The position numbers and the translations under genes were made by a program. Below are positions 50,152 to 58,730 of a DNA stretch of 64,000 nt, piece by piece; the first letter of the stretch is position 1; each line of letters starts with the position of its first letter. Origin of the DNA: Bacillota bacterium (GTDB lineage Bacteria; Bacillota; Sulfobacillia; Sulfobacillales; Sulfobacillaceae); assembly GCA_026627065.1 (NCBI GenBank), contig JAPNUO010000001.1, positions 1-64,000 on the forward strand. Reading direction: 5' to 3'. The notes beneath the pieces are model-generated. The model did not search any database, had not been told where the DNA came from, and saw only the letters and a program-made list of their open reading frames with translations.

Positions 50152-51296
50152 CCTTTGCCATCTTTTCGGCCGGTTACGGGATGGGTCATCACCAGGCGGC
50201 GCGTGCGATCGCAGAAGCTCTGGCGCGCCGGTACCCCGAGGATCCGGTGGAGGTGATCGATTTTCTGACGTTGCTTCCCCCCGCGATGGCGCGCAATACC
50301 CTCCGCGTGCACCACTGGCTGACGCGCAAGTGGCCGTGGGGATACGGCGCCATGTACGCGATCACCGGGCGGCTGGCGGCTGTGCCGGGCTGGCATCGCC
50401 TTGAGGAGCGTCCCGGCAGAAAAGCCTTGGCGCAGTGGATTGAAGGGAATTCGCCGCGCGCGCTGATCGCCACCCACCCCATGCCCCTCATGGGGCTTGC
50501 GGCGCTCAAGCGGCAGGGGGTGGTGCGAGGGCCGGTGGTCGGCGTCATTACCGATTACGTGGCGCACCCCAGCTGGATCAACGCCCCGGTGGACGGCTAT
50601 GCGGTCGCCAACGCCGCGGTGGGAGAAAAAATTCGGGCCCGGATCGGTGCCGCCGCGACAGTGGCAGTTACCGGAATTCCGCTGCGCGCAGCCTTCGCCT
50701 CGCCACCGTCATCGCAGGCGGTGCGCCAGCGGTGGCAATGGGATGCGCGGCCGCGGGTGCTGGTCAACCTGGGCTCGTACGGCATGACCGCGCGGAAGGC
50801 GCTGAGCCTTGCCGGCGCGCTCGACGCTTTAACGCCGGGCGCGGTACTGGTGTGGCTGACCGGGCGGGACGCGTCGCTGTATCAGACGCTCGCCCAGGAG
50901 GCCGGGCGCCATCCCGCCTGGCTGGTCCTGCCCTACCAACAGAATATGGAAGAGTGGATCGCCGCCGCCGATGCCGTGTTGACGCCGGCTGGAGCGCTGA
51001 CCCTCACGGAGGCGGCGGCGCTGCGGCGCCCGGTGCTCATTTACCAGCCGCGCCCCGGTCAAGAATTCGGCAATGCAGAGTGGTTTCGCCAGCATGGAGC
51101 CGCGCTGGTGGCTGAGACACCCGAGGCAGCCCGCGACGGGCTGCATGAGCTGCTGACCAATGCCGTCTTGGTGCAGGGCATGGCGCAAAGGATGGCGGAG
51201 CTCGTCCCGCGAAACGCGGCCGAGCGTGTGGCCCAACTGGTCACCGATCTGCTGGAGACTCGAGAGACGGGCGCGGGGACGTCGGAGAGGGGATAA
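50148..51296 (+). CDS. MGDG-synthase/UgtP-type glycosyltransferase (GT28-like)
   Basis: The 382-residue protein has the glycolipid glycosyltransferase design: IFSAGYGMGHHQAARAIAEAL at the N-terminus (MGDG synthase domain), THPMPLMGLAAL, VTDY-like GVITDYVAHP, and in the C-terminal half a sugar-nucleotide site with TPAGALTLTEAAAL and YQPRPGQE. It should transfer a sugar from a nucleotide donor to a membrane lipid, either diacylglycerol or, given its place directly behind hpnE, a hopanoid side chain. The acceptor is inference. It overlaps the neighbours on both sides. Confidence 0.85.
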   Translation: MTFAIFSAGYGMGHHQAARAIAEALARRYPEDPVEVIDFLTLLPPAMARNTLRVHHWLTRKWPWGYGAMYAITGRLAAVPGWHRLEERPGRKALAQWIEGNSPRALIATHPMPLMGLAALKRQGVVRGPVVGVITDYVAHPSWINAPVDGYAVANAAVGEKIRARIGAAATVAVTGIPLRAAFASPPSSQAVRQRWQWDARPRVLVNLGSYGMTARKALSLAGALDALTPGAVLVWLTGRDASLYQTLAQEAGRHPAWLVLPYQQNMEEWIAAADAVLTPAGALTLTEAAALRRPVLIYQPRPGQEFGNAEWFRQHGAALVAETPEAARDGLHELLTNAVLVQGMAQRMAELVPRNAAERVAQLVTDLLETRETGAGTSERG

Positions 51297-52270
51297 TGGT
51301 GGGGCTGTTGTCAATTGTCTTGGTGTGCGTTGCCGTGGCCTTCGCCTGGAGCATTGGCGCTCACTATACCGGAGCGTGCATGGGAATGCCCTATGGATCC
51401 GGATCGATCAAGCTCTGGCCGGCGTTGGGGCTGATGGCGGTGTTTGCCTGGGCCGGCGCCAGCCTCTTGAGCCACCGCGTGGAATCGACCGTGGGGCTTC
51501 ACATTGTCGATGCCCATCGCGTGACTGTGGTCGCCGCCCTAGTGGTGATCGTGGCGGCCTTTCTCTTGACCACAATTTACACGGCGCGCCGCATTCCCAC
51601 CTCGACCATTCAGATTTTAGTGTTCAGTGTCGTGGGGATGGCGCTTGGCGCCCACATTCCCGTGCACTGGATGACCATTGCCAAGCTGGCCCTGGTGTGG
51701 GTGCTGGCGCCTCCGGTGGCGGTGGGCCTGGGGTTTCTGGGGACGCTGGCGTTGGACCGGCTGGTGGGATTTACCCCCGGCGCCCAGGATCCTCCGGTGC
51801 TGCGGGTTCTGCGCGGCATTCTCGTCTTGGTGGGGGTAGTGGCCTCGTTGACGATGGGGGCCAACGACGTGTCCAATGCGACGGGCGTTTTCGTGATGAC
51901 CCACCTCTTTAACGTGTGGACGGCGGGCATCATTGGCGGCGGGGGCTTGTTTTTCGGGGTACTGACTTGGGGACGGCCGCTCCTCCAAAAGGTCGCCTTT
52001 GACATCGTCCACGTTGACCTCTCCATGGCGAGCGCCGCCCAATTGGTTCAGGCGCTCGTGGTGCTGGCGGCGGTAAGTTTCGGGATCTTTACCTCCATGA
52101 ATCAGGCGCTGGTCGGAGCGATGACCGGTGCCGGGCTGGCGCGTGGCCGCCAGACGGTAGAATGGCAGGCCCTTGCCAACATTGTCAAAGGATGGGTCAT
52201 CGCTCCCATTTCCGGCATCGCGATGGCGTTTTTGCTGGCTAAATGCGCAGGGCTGTGGTTTACGCTGTAA
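51296..52270 (+). CDS. PiT-family inorganic phosphate transporter
   Basis: The 324-residue membrane protein has about eight to ten helices and the PiT signature TMGANDVSNATG in the middle. The N-terminal counterpart reads SIGAHYTGACMG instead of the usual GANDxxNxxG. It would move phosphate with a cation across the membrane. Its start overlaps the stop of the glycosyltransferase by one base (TAATG), so it belongs to the operon. Confidence 0.85.
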   Translation: MVGLLSIVLVCVAVAFAWSIGAHYTGACMGMPYGSGSIKLWPALGLMAVFAWAGASLLSHRVESTVGLHIVDAHRVTVVAALVVIVAAFLLTTIYTARRIPTSTIQILVFSVVGMALGAHIPVHWMTIAKLALVWVLAPPVAVGLGFLGTLALDRLVGFTPGAQDPPVLRVLRGILVLVGVVASLTMGANDVSNATGVFVMTHLFNVWTAGIIGGGGLFFGVLTWGRPLLQKVAFDIVHVDLSMASAAQLVQALVVLAAVSFGIFTSMNQALVGAMTGAGLARGRQTVEWQALANIVKGWVIAPISGIAMAFLLAKCAGLWFTL

Positions 52271-52357
52271 CAAAGCGGGCCTGGAAGGCGCGGGCGGTCG
52301 CCCGCCGGCGACAAACAAGAATTCAGGCTGCGGCCGGAGGTGACCGCCATGACCCTG

Positions 52358-53944
52358 CTACAGCCCAGGGATGGTGATGTGGGAGGCATCCCAGAAAACC
52401 GGCCGGCCGTCCACCCAGGTCGCCACCGCGTAAAGGTCGCGTATGGTGTCTTCTGGAACGGTAAAGTAGTTCTGATTGAGAATGGCAAAATCTGCCGGGC
52501 GCCCGACGGCCAGGCGGCCCAGGAGGTGCTCGCTTTGACTAAACCAGGCCGAGCCCGACGTGTAAAGTGTCAGCGCTTCTTCTCGGGTCAGGTGCTCTTC
52601 ATGCCGCACTGGATGGCCGACCGCGCGCCCGGTCACCATCCAACTGAGCACGTGAAAAGGGTTGTAATGGGTGGCGATGGCGGCGTCGGTGCCCGCACCG
52701 AGAGGAATCCGGGATTCCCAGAGCATGCGCAAGGGCGGGGCATGTTGGGCCTGCTGGGGGTTGCGAAAGGCATCGAGATTCCAGTAAGCGGCGCGGTGCT
52801 GGATGGCAATTCCGGCACCGATGGCCTGAAGGCGAGTCACGGTCTCCCCGTCGACATCCTCTAAATGGTTGAAGGAGAGGCGACGGTCCTCCAGGGGCCA
52901 CTCCTTGGCGAGCGCCTCCCAGCTCGCGAGGAGCTGTTTTGCCGTTTGGTTCCGGCAGGCGTGGACGGTGAGCCGCCACCCGGCTGCGAGAATTTGTTGG
53001 ACCAGCGCATGCCAGCCCGCTAGAGTGTCCGCACTAAACACGGGGGGCGGGCTGGCGAGGCCGTCGCCGTCAAAGACCGGGTGATACGGCTGCTCGCCGA
53101 TGCCGAGGGGGCGGTACCAGAGGTTGTCCGGATCCCGCTGCACTTGGCCGAGAAAGGTCTCAATGCTTTCTCGCTCTTGTCCGCGCGGGGGGTACATCCA
53201 CCAAAAGACGCGGGCGGACAGCTGCCTTGATCGGTACAAGAATTCGATGGCCGCGTAGTCGCGCGGCCATTCTTGGCCGAACCCGCCGGCATCGATCAGG
53301 GCAGTCAGTCCGTATCGATTGAGCTCATGCAAAAACGCTTGGGTGCCGCGGATTTGTTCCTCCAGGGCCGGCCTCGGCAGCTTTGAGCCGTACCCCCAGA
53401 TGTCGGGAAACCCGCGAAGAATGCCTTCGCTTGGCCCATTGGGTCCCAACCTTTCCATTGCGGCGCGGTTCAAGACGACGGCATCGTAAAGATGCTGGAC
53501 CCAGACGGGGTGATGGGGGGCGACATGCGTCAGTTCGTCCACCGTGGGCAAACGCGCTTCCCGCAGTTGACGGAAATGCCATCCGCCGGTCACGCGAACC
53601 CAAGTTCCTGGCGGCCGCGCGCGGCACGCGTCCCGAATAAGGGCGAACCCATCTTGAAGGCTCGCGACGTTTTCCCAATGGACGTCGGTGGTCCAGGTGA
53701 GTCCTGCACGCAACGCGTGAATGTGGGAGTCGATGAGGCCGGGGATGACGAGCCGCCCCCGGAGGTCGACCAAGCGGGCGCGGTCGCCGTATTGACGCCG
53801 CAGCGCCTCCGCGTCTCCTAACGCGGCCACGCGCGAGCCTTCGACCGCCATGGCACCGACTCGGGACTCTCCCGTCCAAATGATGCCATTGAGAAAGAGC
53901 CAGCAGGGCGATGCGGGGGCTGAGGCCTGATCAGCGGGGTTCAA
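52358..53944 (-). CDS. YtcJ-like amidohydrolase
   Basis: The 528-residue metal-dependent hydrolase has LVIPGLIDSHIHALRAGL with the HxH metal site, a central histidine region (LTVHACRN and FNHLEDVD), GAGTDAAIATHYNPF near the C-terminus with the metal Asp, and the terminal YTSGSAW and GRPADFAILNQ segments. This family hydrolyses amides and N-formyl compounds; the substrate is unknown. It starts at a TTG overlapping the stop of the isochorismatase gene by four bases, so the two are a translational unit. Confidence 0.85.
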   Translation of the reverse strand: MNPADQASAPASPCWLFLNGIIWTGESRVGAMAVEGSRVAALGDAEALRRQYGDRARLVDLRGRLVIPGLIDSHIHALRAGLTWTTDVHWENVASLQDGFALIRDACRARPPGTWVRVTGGWHFRQLREARLPTVDELTHVAPHHPVWVQHLYDAVVLNRAAMERLGPNGPSEGILRGFPDIWGYGSKLPRPALEEQIRGTQAFLHELNRYGLTALIDAGGFGQEWPRDYAAIEFLYRSRQLSARVFWWMYPPRGQERESIETFLGQVQRDPDNLWYRPLGIGEQPYHPVFDGDGLASPPPVFSADTLAGWHALVQQILAAGWRLTVHACRNQTAKQLLASWEALAKEWPLEDRRLSFNHLEDVDGETVTRLQAIGAGIAIQHRAAYWNLDAFRNPQQAQHAPPLRMLWESRIPLGAGTDAAIATHYNPFHVLSWMVTGRAVGHPVRHEEHLTREEALTLYTSGSAWFSQSEHLLGRLAVGRPADFAILNQNYFTVPEDTIRDLYAVATWVDGRPVFWDASHITIPGL

Positions 53945-54582
53945 GACGCCGTCACCGAGGGCTGAAACATTGCTTGGGCGTAAAAGGCCCCGGCGGCAAA
54001 AGCGCCCGTGTGCTCCTTGACGATGTCCATCACGGCTTGGTACGTGTCCATGCGCGCCCAGTCGCGCTGATACTCGAATAGCACCGGCTGCCAGGTGATG
54101 GGGACGACGCCTGCCTGAATCATGCGTTGCACCGCCATCTCGTGGTCTACCAGACTGGAGCCGCCAGAGGCGTCAATCACGGCGTAGACGTCGTACCCCG
54201 CTTGCACAGCCGAGATGGCCGGGTAGCAGAGGCAAATTTCCGTCCACAGCGCTGCCATGACCAACTGCTTGCGCCCAGTGGCCTTCACCGCCTCGACGAA
54301 TCGCGGGTCGTCCCAGGCGTTGATGATGCTGCGGTCAATCGGGGTAATGTCGGGAAATACGGCTTGGATTTCCGGCAAGAGTGGCCCGCCAAACGTTTTG
54401 GCGCCAATCGTGGTCAGAACCACCGGAATATTGAAGACCTTGGCCGACTTGGCTAAAGCCGTCACGTTGTTGACCAGAAGGGTGCGGTCGCAACTTTGGA
54501 CGCCGAACAGCATTTGCGGTTGATGATCGATGAGCAGCAACGCGGAATCATGCGTGGTCAAAAGTCCACGAGTGGTTCCCAT
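53941..54582 (-). CDS. Isochorismatase-family hydrolase (YcaC-like)
   Basis: The 213-residue protein has LLLIDHQPQMLFGV with Asp19 of the catalytic triad, NAWDDPRFVEAVKATGRKQ, and LWTEICLCYPAI with Cys117 as nucleophile. Members hydrolyse amides such as nicotinamide, maleamate or carbamoyl compounds; YcaC's substrate is unknown. ATG 54582 is chosen since AAAGGAGG lies upstream and an ATG closer to it would overlap it. Together with the amidohydrolase it suggests stepwise hydrolysis of an amide. Confidence 0.87.
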   Translation of the reverse strand: MGTTRGLLTTHDSALLLIDHQPQMLFGVQSCDRTLLVNNVTALAKSAKVFNIPVVLTTIGAKTFGGPLLPEIQAVFPDITPIDRSIINAWDDPRFVEAVKATGRKQLVMAALWTEICLCYPAISAVQAGYDVYAVIDASGGSSLVDHEMAVQRMIQAGVVPITWQPVLFEYQRDWARMDTYQAVMDIVKEHTGAFAAGAFYAQAMFQPSVTAS

Positions 54583-54642
54583 GGAAAACATTCCTCCTTT
54601 TGTTTCCAAGACCATTCAATGCTTATAAACTTGTGATGCGAG

Positions 54643-54667
54643 AGTATCTAGCACAAAATTAGATACT
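54643..54667 (-). promoter_or_regulatory. Putative operator upstream of the isochorismatase gene
   Basis: AGTATCTA and TAGATACT form a perfect inverted repeat with a 9-base spacer, 61 bases before the start codon. It lies next to TTGTGA/TTATAA-like promoter sequences. Confidence 0.6.
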
Positions 54668-54813
54668 GTGTCTTTGTAACTAAAGGAATTATATGCCAAT
54701 ATGGGAATTGATGCAATAGTGGCTCGAATTATCGCTGTTTGCTTATGCGCGACGGCGCTCTGCCGATGACGCCGAAAAGCGGTAACTTCGCCCTCTCTCT
54801 GCCGTTCCCTGAA

Positions 54814-54833
54814 AAACTTTATTCATAAAGTTT
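54814..54833 (+). promoter_or_regulatory. Putative operator upstream of the beta-glucosidase gene
   Basis: AAACTTTA and TAAAGTTT form a perfect inverted repeat with a TTCA centre, 75 bases before the start codon. The size suits a LacI- or GntR-type regulator site. GATAAACT downstream may be the -10. Confidence 0.6.
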
Positions 54834-54908
54834 AAGAGGAAAACAAAGCAATGATAAACTGTGGGCGTGCTGTGGTTGTCATGGATTGCGCGAATGGGAG
54901 GATGAAGA

Positions 54909-57227
54909 ATGACCGCAGAACGCATCGAAGACCTTTTGCAGCAAATGACTCTCGAAGAAAAGGCCCGACTCTGTTCGGGGCTTGACCGCTGGAGAACAAA
55001 GCCCATTGAGCGTTTGGGGATCCCCTCCATTCGGATGTCGGATGGCCCGCACGGCCTTCGCAAAGAGGGCGGGCCGGACCAGGAAATGCGGGATAGCGTG
55101 CCCAGCACCTGCTTTCCCACCGCTTCGGCGCTGGCGTCGTCGTGGGACCGGGACCTCATGTGGGAAATAGGCCGGGCTTTGGCGGAAGAATGCCTGGCGG
55201 AAGATGTCCAAGTGCTGTTGGGACCGGGCGTGAACATCAAGCGCCATCCCTTGTGCGGGAGAAACTTTGAATACTTTTCCGAAGATCCCTACCTGGCGGG
55301 AGAAATGGCGGTGAGGTATGTCCAAGGCCTCCAGAGCTTGGGGGTGGGAGTCAGCCTCAAGCATTTTGCGGCCAACAATCAGGAAACCTTGCGGCTGTCC
55401 ATCAACGCGGTGGTCGACGAGCGCCCCCTCAGGGAGATCTACCTGGCGCAATTTGAGCGGGTGGTGCGCGAGGCTCAGCCATGGACAGTGATGGCGGCGT
55501 ACAATCAGCTCAACGGCGACTACTGTTCGGAACACCCGTGGCTTCTCAACGAGGTGCTTCGCGGCGAATGGGGATTCGCGGGCGTCGTCGTGTCTGATTG
55601 GGGGGCGGTCAATGACCGCGTAGCGGCGTTGCGAGCCGGCCTGGACTTGGAAATGCCCTTTGAGGACGAGGAGCGGGACCGGCGCATTGCCCAGGCGGTG
55701 CGGGACGGCGCACTGCCCGAATCGGTATTGGACGCGTCGGTGCGGCGGCTGCTTCATCTCATTTTCACGGCGTACGAAAATCGTCGTCCGAACTTTGCCT
55801 ACGACCGCCGCGCCCACCACGCCCTGGCCATCAAAGCCCTGGAACAGAGCGCTGTTCTCTTGAAGAACGAGGGGGCGCTGCTGCCGCTGGGACAGTCCCC
55901 GCAGCGCATCGCCGTGATCGGTGAGCTCGCGCGCGTTCCCCGCATTCAAGGCGGGGGCAGCGCGCATGTCCATCCCCATCGGGTAGACCTTCCGTGGGAG
56001 GAGATGGTGCGGTGGGCTGGGCCCGACGTGACGCTGAGCTTTGCTCGCGGGTACGTTCTTGGGCAGGAAGCTCCCGAGGAGTCGCTCATCGGGGAAGCTC
56101 AAGATTTAGCGCGCGGTCAGGACGCCGCGGTGCTCTTTTTAGGGCAGCCTGAATGGGCGGAGTCCGAAGGATACGATCGCGCGACGATGGCGCTTCCGGA
56201 GGCGCAAGTGCGCCTGCTGAAGGCGGTCAAAGCGGTGCAGCCCCGGGTGGCGGTGGTCCTGGCGAGCGGCGCTCCGGTGACCATGCCGTGGCTTCCGTGG
56301 GCGGATGCGCTGCTGCAAGTGCATCTCGGAGGTGAAGGCGTCGGTTCCGCGGTGGCGCGCCTCTTGTTTGGCCACGCGAACCCGTCGGGCAAACTGGCCG
56401 AAACCTATCCCCAAACGCTGGAGCAAACGCCGGCCTACGTGAATTTTCCGGGGGGCACGGCAGAAGTGCGGTACGACGAAGGCGTGTTTGTAGGATACCG
56501 GTACTATGATGCGAAAGGCGAGTCCCCCCTCTTCCCCTTTGGCTTTGGCTTGAGTTACACCACCTTTGCCTATCGCCGCCTCGCGGTGGACAAGGCTGAG
56601 ATGGAGGACAAGGACACTTTGCGGGTGACCGTGGAGGTAGAAAACACGGGGCCCCGCGAGGGCGCCGAGGTGATCCTGCTTTACGTCAGCCCGCCTGAGC
56701 GAACCCGGGTGGTGCGGCCAGTGCGAGAACTCAAAGCCTTTGCCAAGGTGACCTTGGCGCCCGGGCAGCGGGAGGCGGTCGATTTCGTGCTGGACCGGCG
56801 CGCTTTCGCCTATTACGACGCCGCACGCGGAGACTGGGTGGTGGAAAGCGGCCAATACCGCATTCTGGTGGGGCCGTCGTCGCGCGACCTTCCGCTTCAG
56901 CAGGCGGTGCGCGTGCGGGCGAAAGGTCCTGTCTTAAGGCGCGTGACCCGGAAGACCCCCATAGGGGATCTTTTGGCCATGCCGGAAACGGAGCCGGTGA
57001 TGCGGGTGGTGTTGGAGGAATACGTCAATACCCTCAGCGGAGCCTTGATGCGGAGGGAGGAGCGGGACGGGCCCGTGGTAGCGCGCAGGTGGCTCGAGGA
57101 GACCGTGGAAAATATGAAATATAGTCATCTTCGCCAATTGGTCGGTCGCCTTGGCCGGTTTTCGGAGGCGGATCTGGACCGGCTGATTGGCGAGCTGAAC
57201 CGACGACTCGGAACGGACGGACAATGA
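54909..57227 (+). CDS. Glycoside hydrolase family 3 beta-glucosidase
   Basis: The 772-residue protein has the GH3 TIM-barrel (SDGPHGLRKEGG, GPGVNIKRHPLCGRNFEYFS, SLKHFAANNQE), the nucleophile Asp230 in VVSDWGAVNDRV, the GH3 C-terminal sandwich (VLLKNEGALLPLG) and a fibronectin-III-like domain (YVSPPERTRVVRPVRELKAF). A further about 100 residues at the C-terminus (from about TPIGDLLAMPE) are family-typical in some bacteria. No signal peptide is present, so it acts on imported beta-glucosides. It is a single gene under its own promoter. Confidence 0.95.
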   Translation: MTAERIEDLLQQMTLEEKARLCSGLDRWRTKPIERLGIPSIRMSDGPHGLRKEGGPDQEMRDSVPSTCFPTASALASSWDRDLMWEIGRALAEECLAEDVQVLLGPGVNIKRHPLCGRNFEYFSEDPYLAGEMAVRYVQGLQSLGVGVSLKHFAANNQETLRLSINAVVDERPLREIYLAQFERVVREAQPWTVMAAYNQLNGDYCSEHPWLLNEVLRGEWGFAGVVVSDWGAVNDRVAALRAGLDLEMPFEDEERDRRIAQAVRDGALPESVLDASVRRLLHLIFTAYENRRPNFAYDRRAHHALAIKALEQSAVLLKNEGALLPLGQSPQRIAVIGELARVPRIQGGGSAHVHPHRVDLPWEEMVRWAGPDVTLSFARGYVLGQEAPEESLIGEAQDLARGQDAAVLFLGQPEWAESEGYDRATMALPEAQVRLLKAVKAVQPRVAVVLASGAPVTMPWLPWADALLQVHLGGEGVGSAVARLLFGHANPSGKLAETYPQTLEQTPAYVNFPGGTAEVRYDEGVFVGYRYYDAKGESPLFPFGFGLSYTTFAYRRLAVDKAEMEDKDTLRVTVEVENTGPREGAEVILLYVSPPERTRVVRPVRELKAFAKVTLAPGQREAVDFVLDRRAFAYYDAARGDWVVESGQYRILVGPSSRDLPLQQAVRVRAKGPVLRRVTRKTPIGDLLAMPETEPVMRVVLEEYVNTLSGALMRREERDGPVVARRWLEETVENMKYSHLRQLVGRLGRFSEADLDRLIGELNRRLGTDGQ

Positions 57228-57261
57228 TTGGCGAGGCGGCCCACGCGATGACCCCATCCTC

Positions 57262-57290
57262 TTGTTCATAAATACCGGATGCGGTATATT
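57262..57290 (+). promoter_or_regulatory. Promoter of the rhodanese gene with dyad operator in the spacer
   Basis: TTGTTC (57262-57267) and TATATT (57285-57290) are spaced by exactly 17 bases. Within them lies ATACC-N6-GGTAT (57272-57287), an inverted repeat that recurs before the exporter gene at 58522. Its form resembles operators of the CsoR/CstR family. Confidence 0.7.
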
Positions 57291-57323
57291 GGTCCAAGAA
57301 AGCGAAGTCAAGGGGGACTGAGA

Positions 57324-57638
57324 ATGTTTGGATTCGGGCCGAAGATCCCGGAGATGACCCCGCAAGAGCTTGAACAACACATCAAAGACCGGGCGGTATT
57401 TGTTCTCGATGTGCGCACTGTGGCCGAGTTCCGCCAAGCCCACATTCCCCAAGCCTACCACATTCCCTTGGGGGAATTGCCTCACCGCCTGCATGAGGTG
57501 CCTGCCGACCGACCGGTGGTGACCGTCTGCCGCTCGGGGTCTCGCAGCCGCATGGCGGCCCAGCACCTTCAAAAGGCCGGGTACACCGTCCACAATCTTC
57601 AAGGCGGCATGCTGCAGTGGAAAGGGCCAGTGCGCTGA
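57324..57638 (+). CDS. Rhodanese-domain protein
   Basis: The 104-residue single-domain protein has VLDVRTVAEFRQAHIPQAYHIP and the active-site loop VCRSGSRSRMAA with Cys69, followed by GYTVHNLQGGMLQWKG. It carries persulfide sulfur between small thiols and proteins in the cytoplasm. It converges on a TauE/SafE exporter gene, and both promoters carry the same kind of dyad, so a shared sulfur-stress function is likely. Confidence 0.93.
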   Translation: MFGFGPKIPEMTPQELEQHIKDRAVFVLDVRTVAEFRQAHIPQAYHIPLGELPHRLHEVPADRPVVTVCRSGSRSRMAAQHLQKAGYTVHNLQGGMLQWKGPVR

Positions 57639-57640
57639 CA

Positions 57641-57664
57641 GGGGGAGGTCTTCCGACCTTCCCC
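57641..57664 (+). terminator. Terminator between convergent rhodanese and exporter genes
   Basis: GGGGGAGGTC and GACCTTCCCC form a ten-pair stem (one G-T) with a TTCC loop, three bases after the rhodanese stop. No strong T tract follows. Confidence 0.75.
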
Positions 57665-57672
57665 TCAATCAT

Positions 57673-58464
57673 CTAAAGGTGCAGCACCGAGAGGTTTTGG
57701 TCGATCATGTAGATCGCCACCAGAATGATGACCGCGGAAAAGATGAGGTTGAGCGCCCGCCGCTGATGGCTGAGACGGGTCGCCAAACGGTAGCCAAAAT
57801 ATCCTCCCAGTACGCCGCCCAGGGTGTATTCGGCCAGGACAAGCCAGTTAATCAAGCCCAAAACAGTATAACTAATGGCCGTCGTCAGCCCGAAGGTGCC
57901 GACCGCGACGAGCGAAGACCCGATGGCTTCGATCATTGTAAGGCCGGAAGAAAACACTAACCCCGGCACAATGAGAAAGCCGCCACCGATGCCGAAAAAG
58001 CCTGATAAGGCGCCAACCAGAAAACCCGTGGGAAGCACGCGGGCATAACGCGTGCCTGCGCCTTCGTGGGGATCGGGCTGACGCGGCTCAGTAGCCCGGG
58101 GGGATCGCAGCATCAAGACGGCAATCACGATCATTAAAATGGCAAACAAAAACAAAAGATCGTGGCCGTTGGCGCGGTGGCCGAAATAAGCGCCCAAGAG
58201 CGCTCCAAACACGCCGGGAATGGCCAGGGCGATCGCCGGCTTCCACCGAACGTGGCCGGCCCGCGCATGCGGAATCAAATTGAGGTAGGCGTTAAGCGAC
58301 ACCGCAAACGCACTGGTGCCGATGACGACGTGAGGATTGGCTAAGCGGACGACGTAAAGCAGCAATGGCACGGCCATAATGGAACCGCCGCCTCCTAGCA
58401 AACCTAAACTTAAGCCTACAATACCCCCGGAGGCTATAGACAGCAATGACTGCAAAGGACTCAA
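57673..58464 (-). CDS. TauE/SafE family sulfite/anion exporter
   Basis: The 263-residue membrane protein has about eight helices in two halves, with GLSLGLLGGGGSIMAVPLLL and GALSGFFGIGGGFLIVPGLV as the internally repeated glycine-rich signature of the family. Members export sulfite, sulfoacetate or related anions. It lies convergent to a rhodanese gene and close to a TDT-family transporter, which supports a role in sulfur-oxyanion efflux. Confidence 0.9.
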   Translation of the reverse strand: MSPLQSLLSIASGGIVGLSLGLLGGGGSIMAVPLLLYVVRLANPHVVIGTSAFAVSLNAYLNLIPHARAGHVRWKPAIALAIPGVFGALLGAYFGHRANGHDLLFLFAILMIVIAVLMLRSPRATEPRQPDPHEGAGTRYARVLPTGFLVGALSGFFGIGGGFLIVPGLVFSSGLTMIEAIGSSLVAVGTFGLTTAISYTVLGLINWLVLAEYTLGGVLGGYFGYRLATRLSHQRRALNLIFSAVIILVAIYMIDQNLSVLHL

Positions 58465-58521
58465 AGACTCCGCCTCCTTAATGTGTCCTTCCGTTGAGCT
58501 CTCATTCTAGACTAGAGTCAT

Positions 58522-58539
58522 TATACCTATACGGGTATA
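58522..58539 (-). promoter_or_regulatory. Dyad operator overlapping the TauE/SafE promoter
   Basis: TATACC-N6-GGTATA lies here, and on the minus strand its end forms part of a TATAAT at 58525-58520. The dyad has the same arms and the same 6-base spacing as the one in the rhodanese promoter. It resembles the persulfide-sensor CstR sites of other Firmicutes as I recall them. Confidence 0.68.
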
Positions 58540-58683
58540 AAATCGCTCTTGAGAATTTAAGAACGCATCTTCCCGATTTTCCAATAGCGGTCCCCCGTAC
58601 GGGAAAACTTCATGCGGAGGGGTCGAAGACCCGGATTGGACGCTGTTAGGCGCTGTTCCGCGCGTTTTCCGCCAGAAGGACAA

Positions 58684-58708
58684 AGCGCAAACCCTGGCGG
58701 TTTGCGCT
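58684..58708 (-). terminator. Hairpin after the TDT-family transporter gene
   Basis: AGCGCAAACC and GGTTTGCGCT form a perfect ten-bp stem with a five-base loop just beyond the stop codon on the minus strand, followed by a short T-containing tail. Confidence 0.75.
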
Positions 58709-58730
58709 AATTGTGGGGAATGTCCGGCGA

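Larger units (their letters stand above)
54583..54908 (+). other. Divergent control region between isochorismatase and beta-glucosidase genes
   Basis: A 326-base AT-rich region without genes that holds two distinct inverted repeats, at 54643-54667 and 54814-54833, each close to one of the two divergent genes. Confidence 0.6.
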
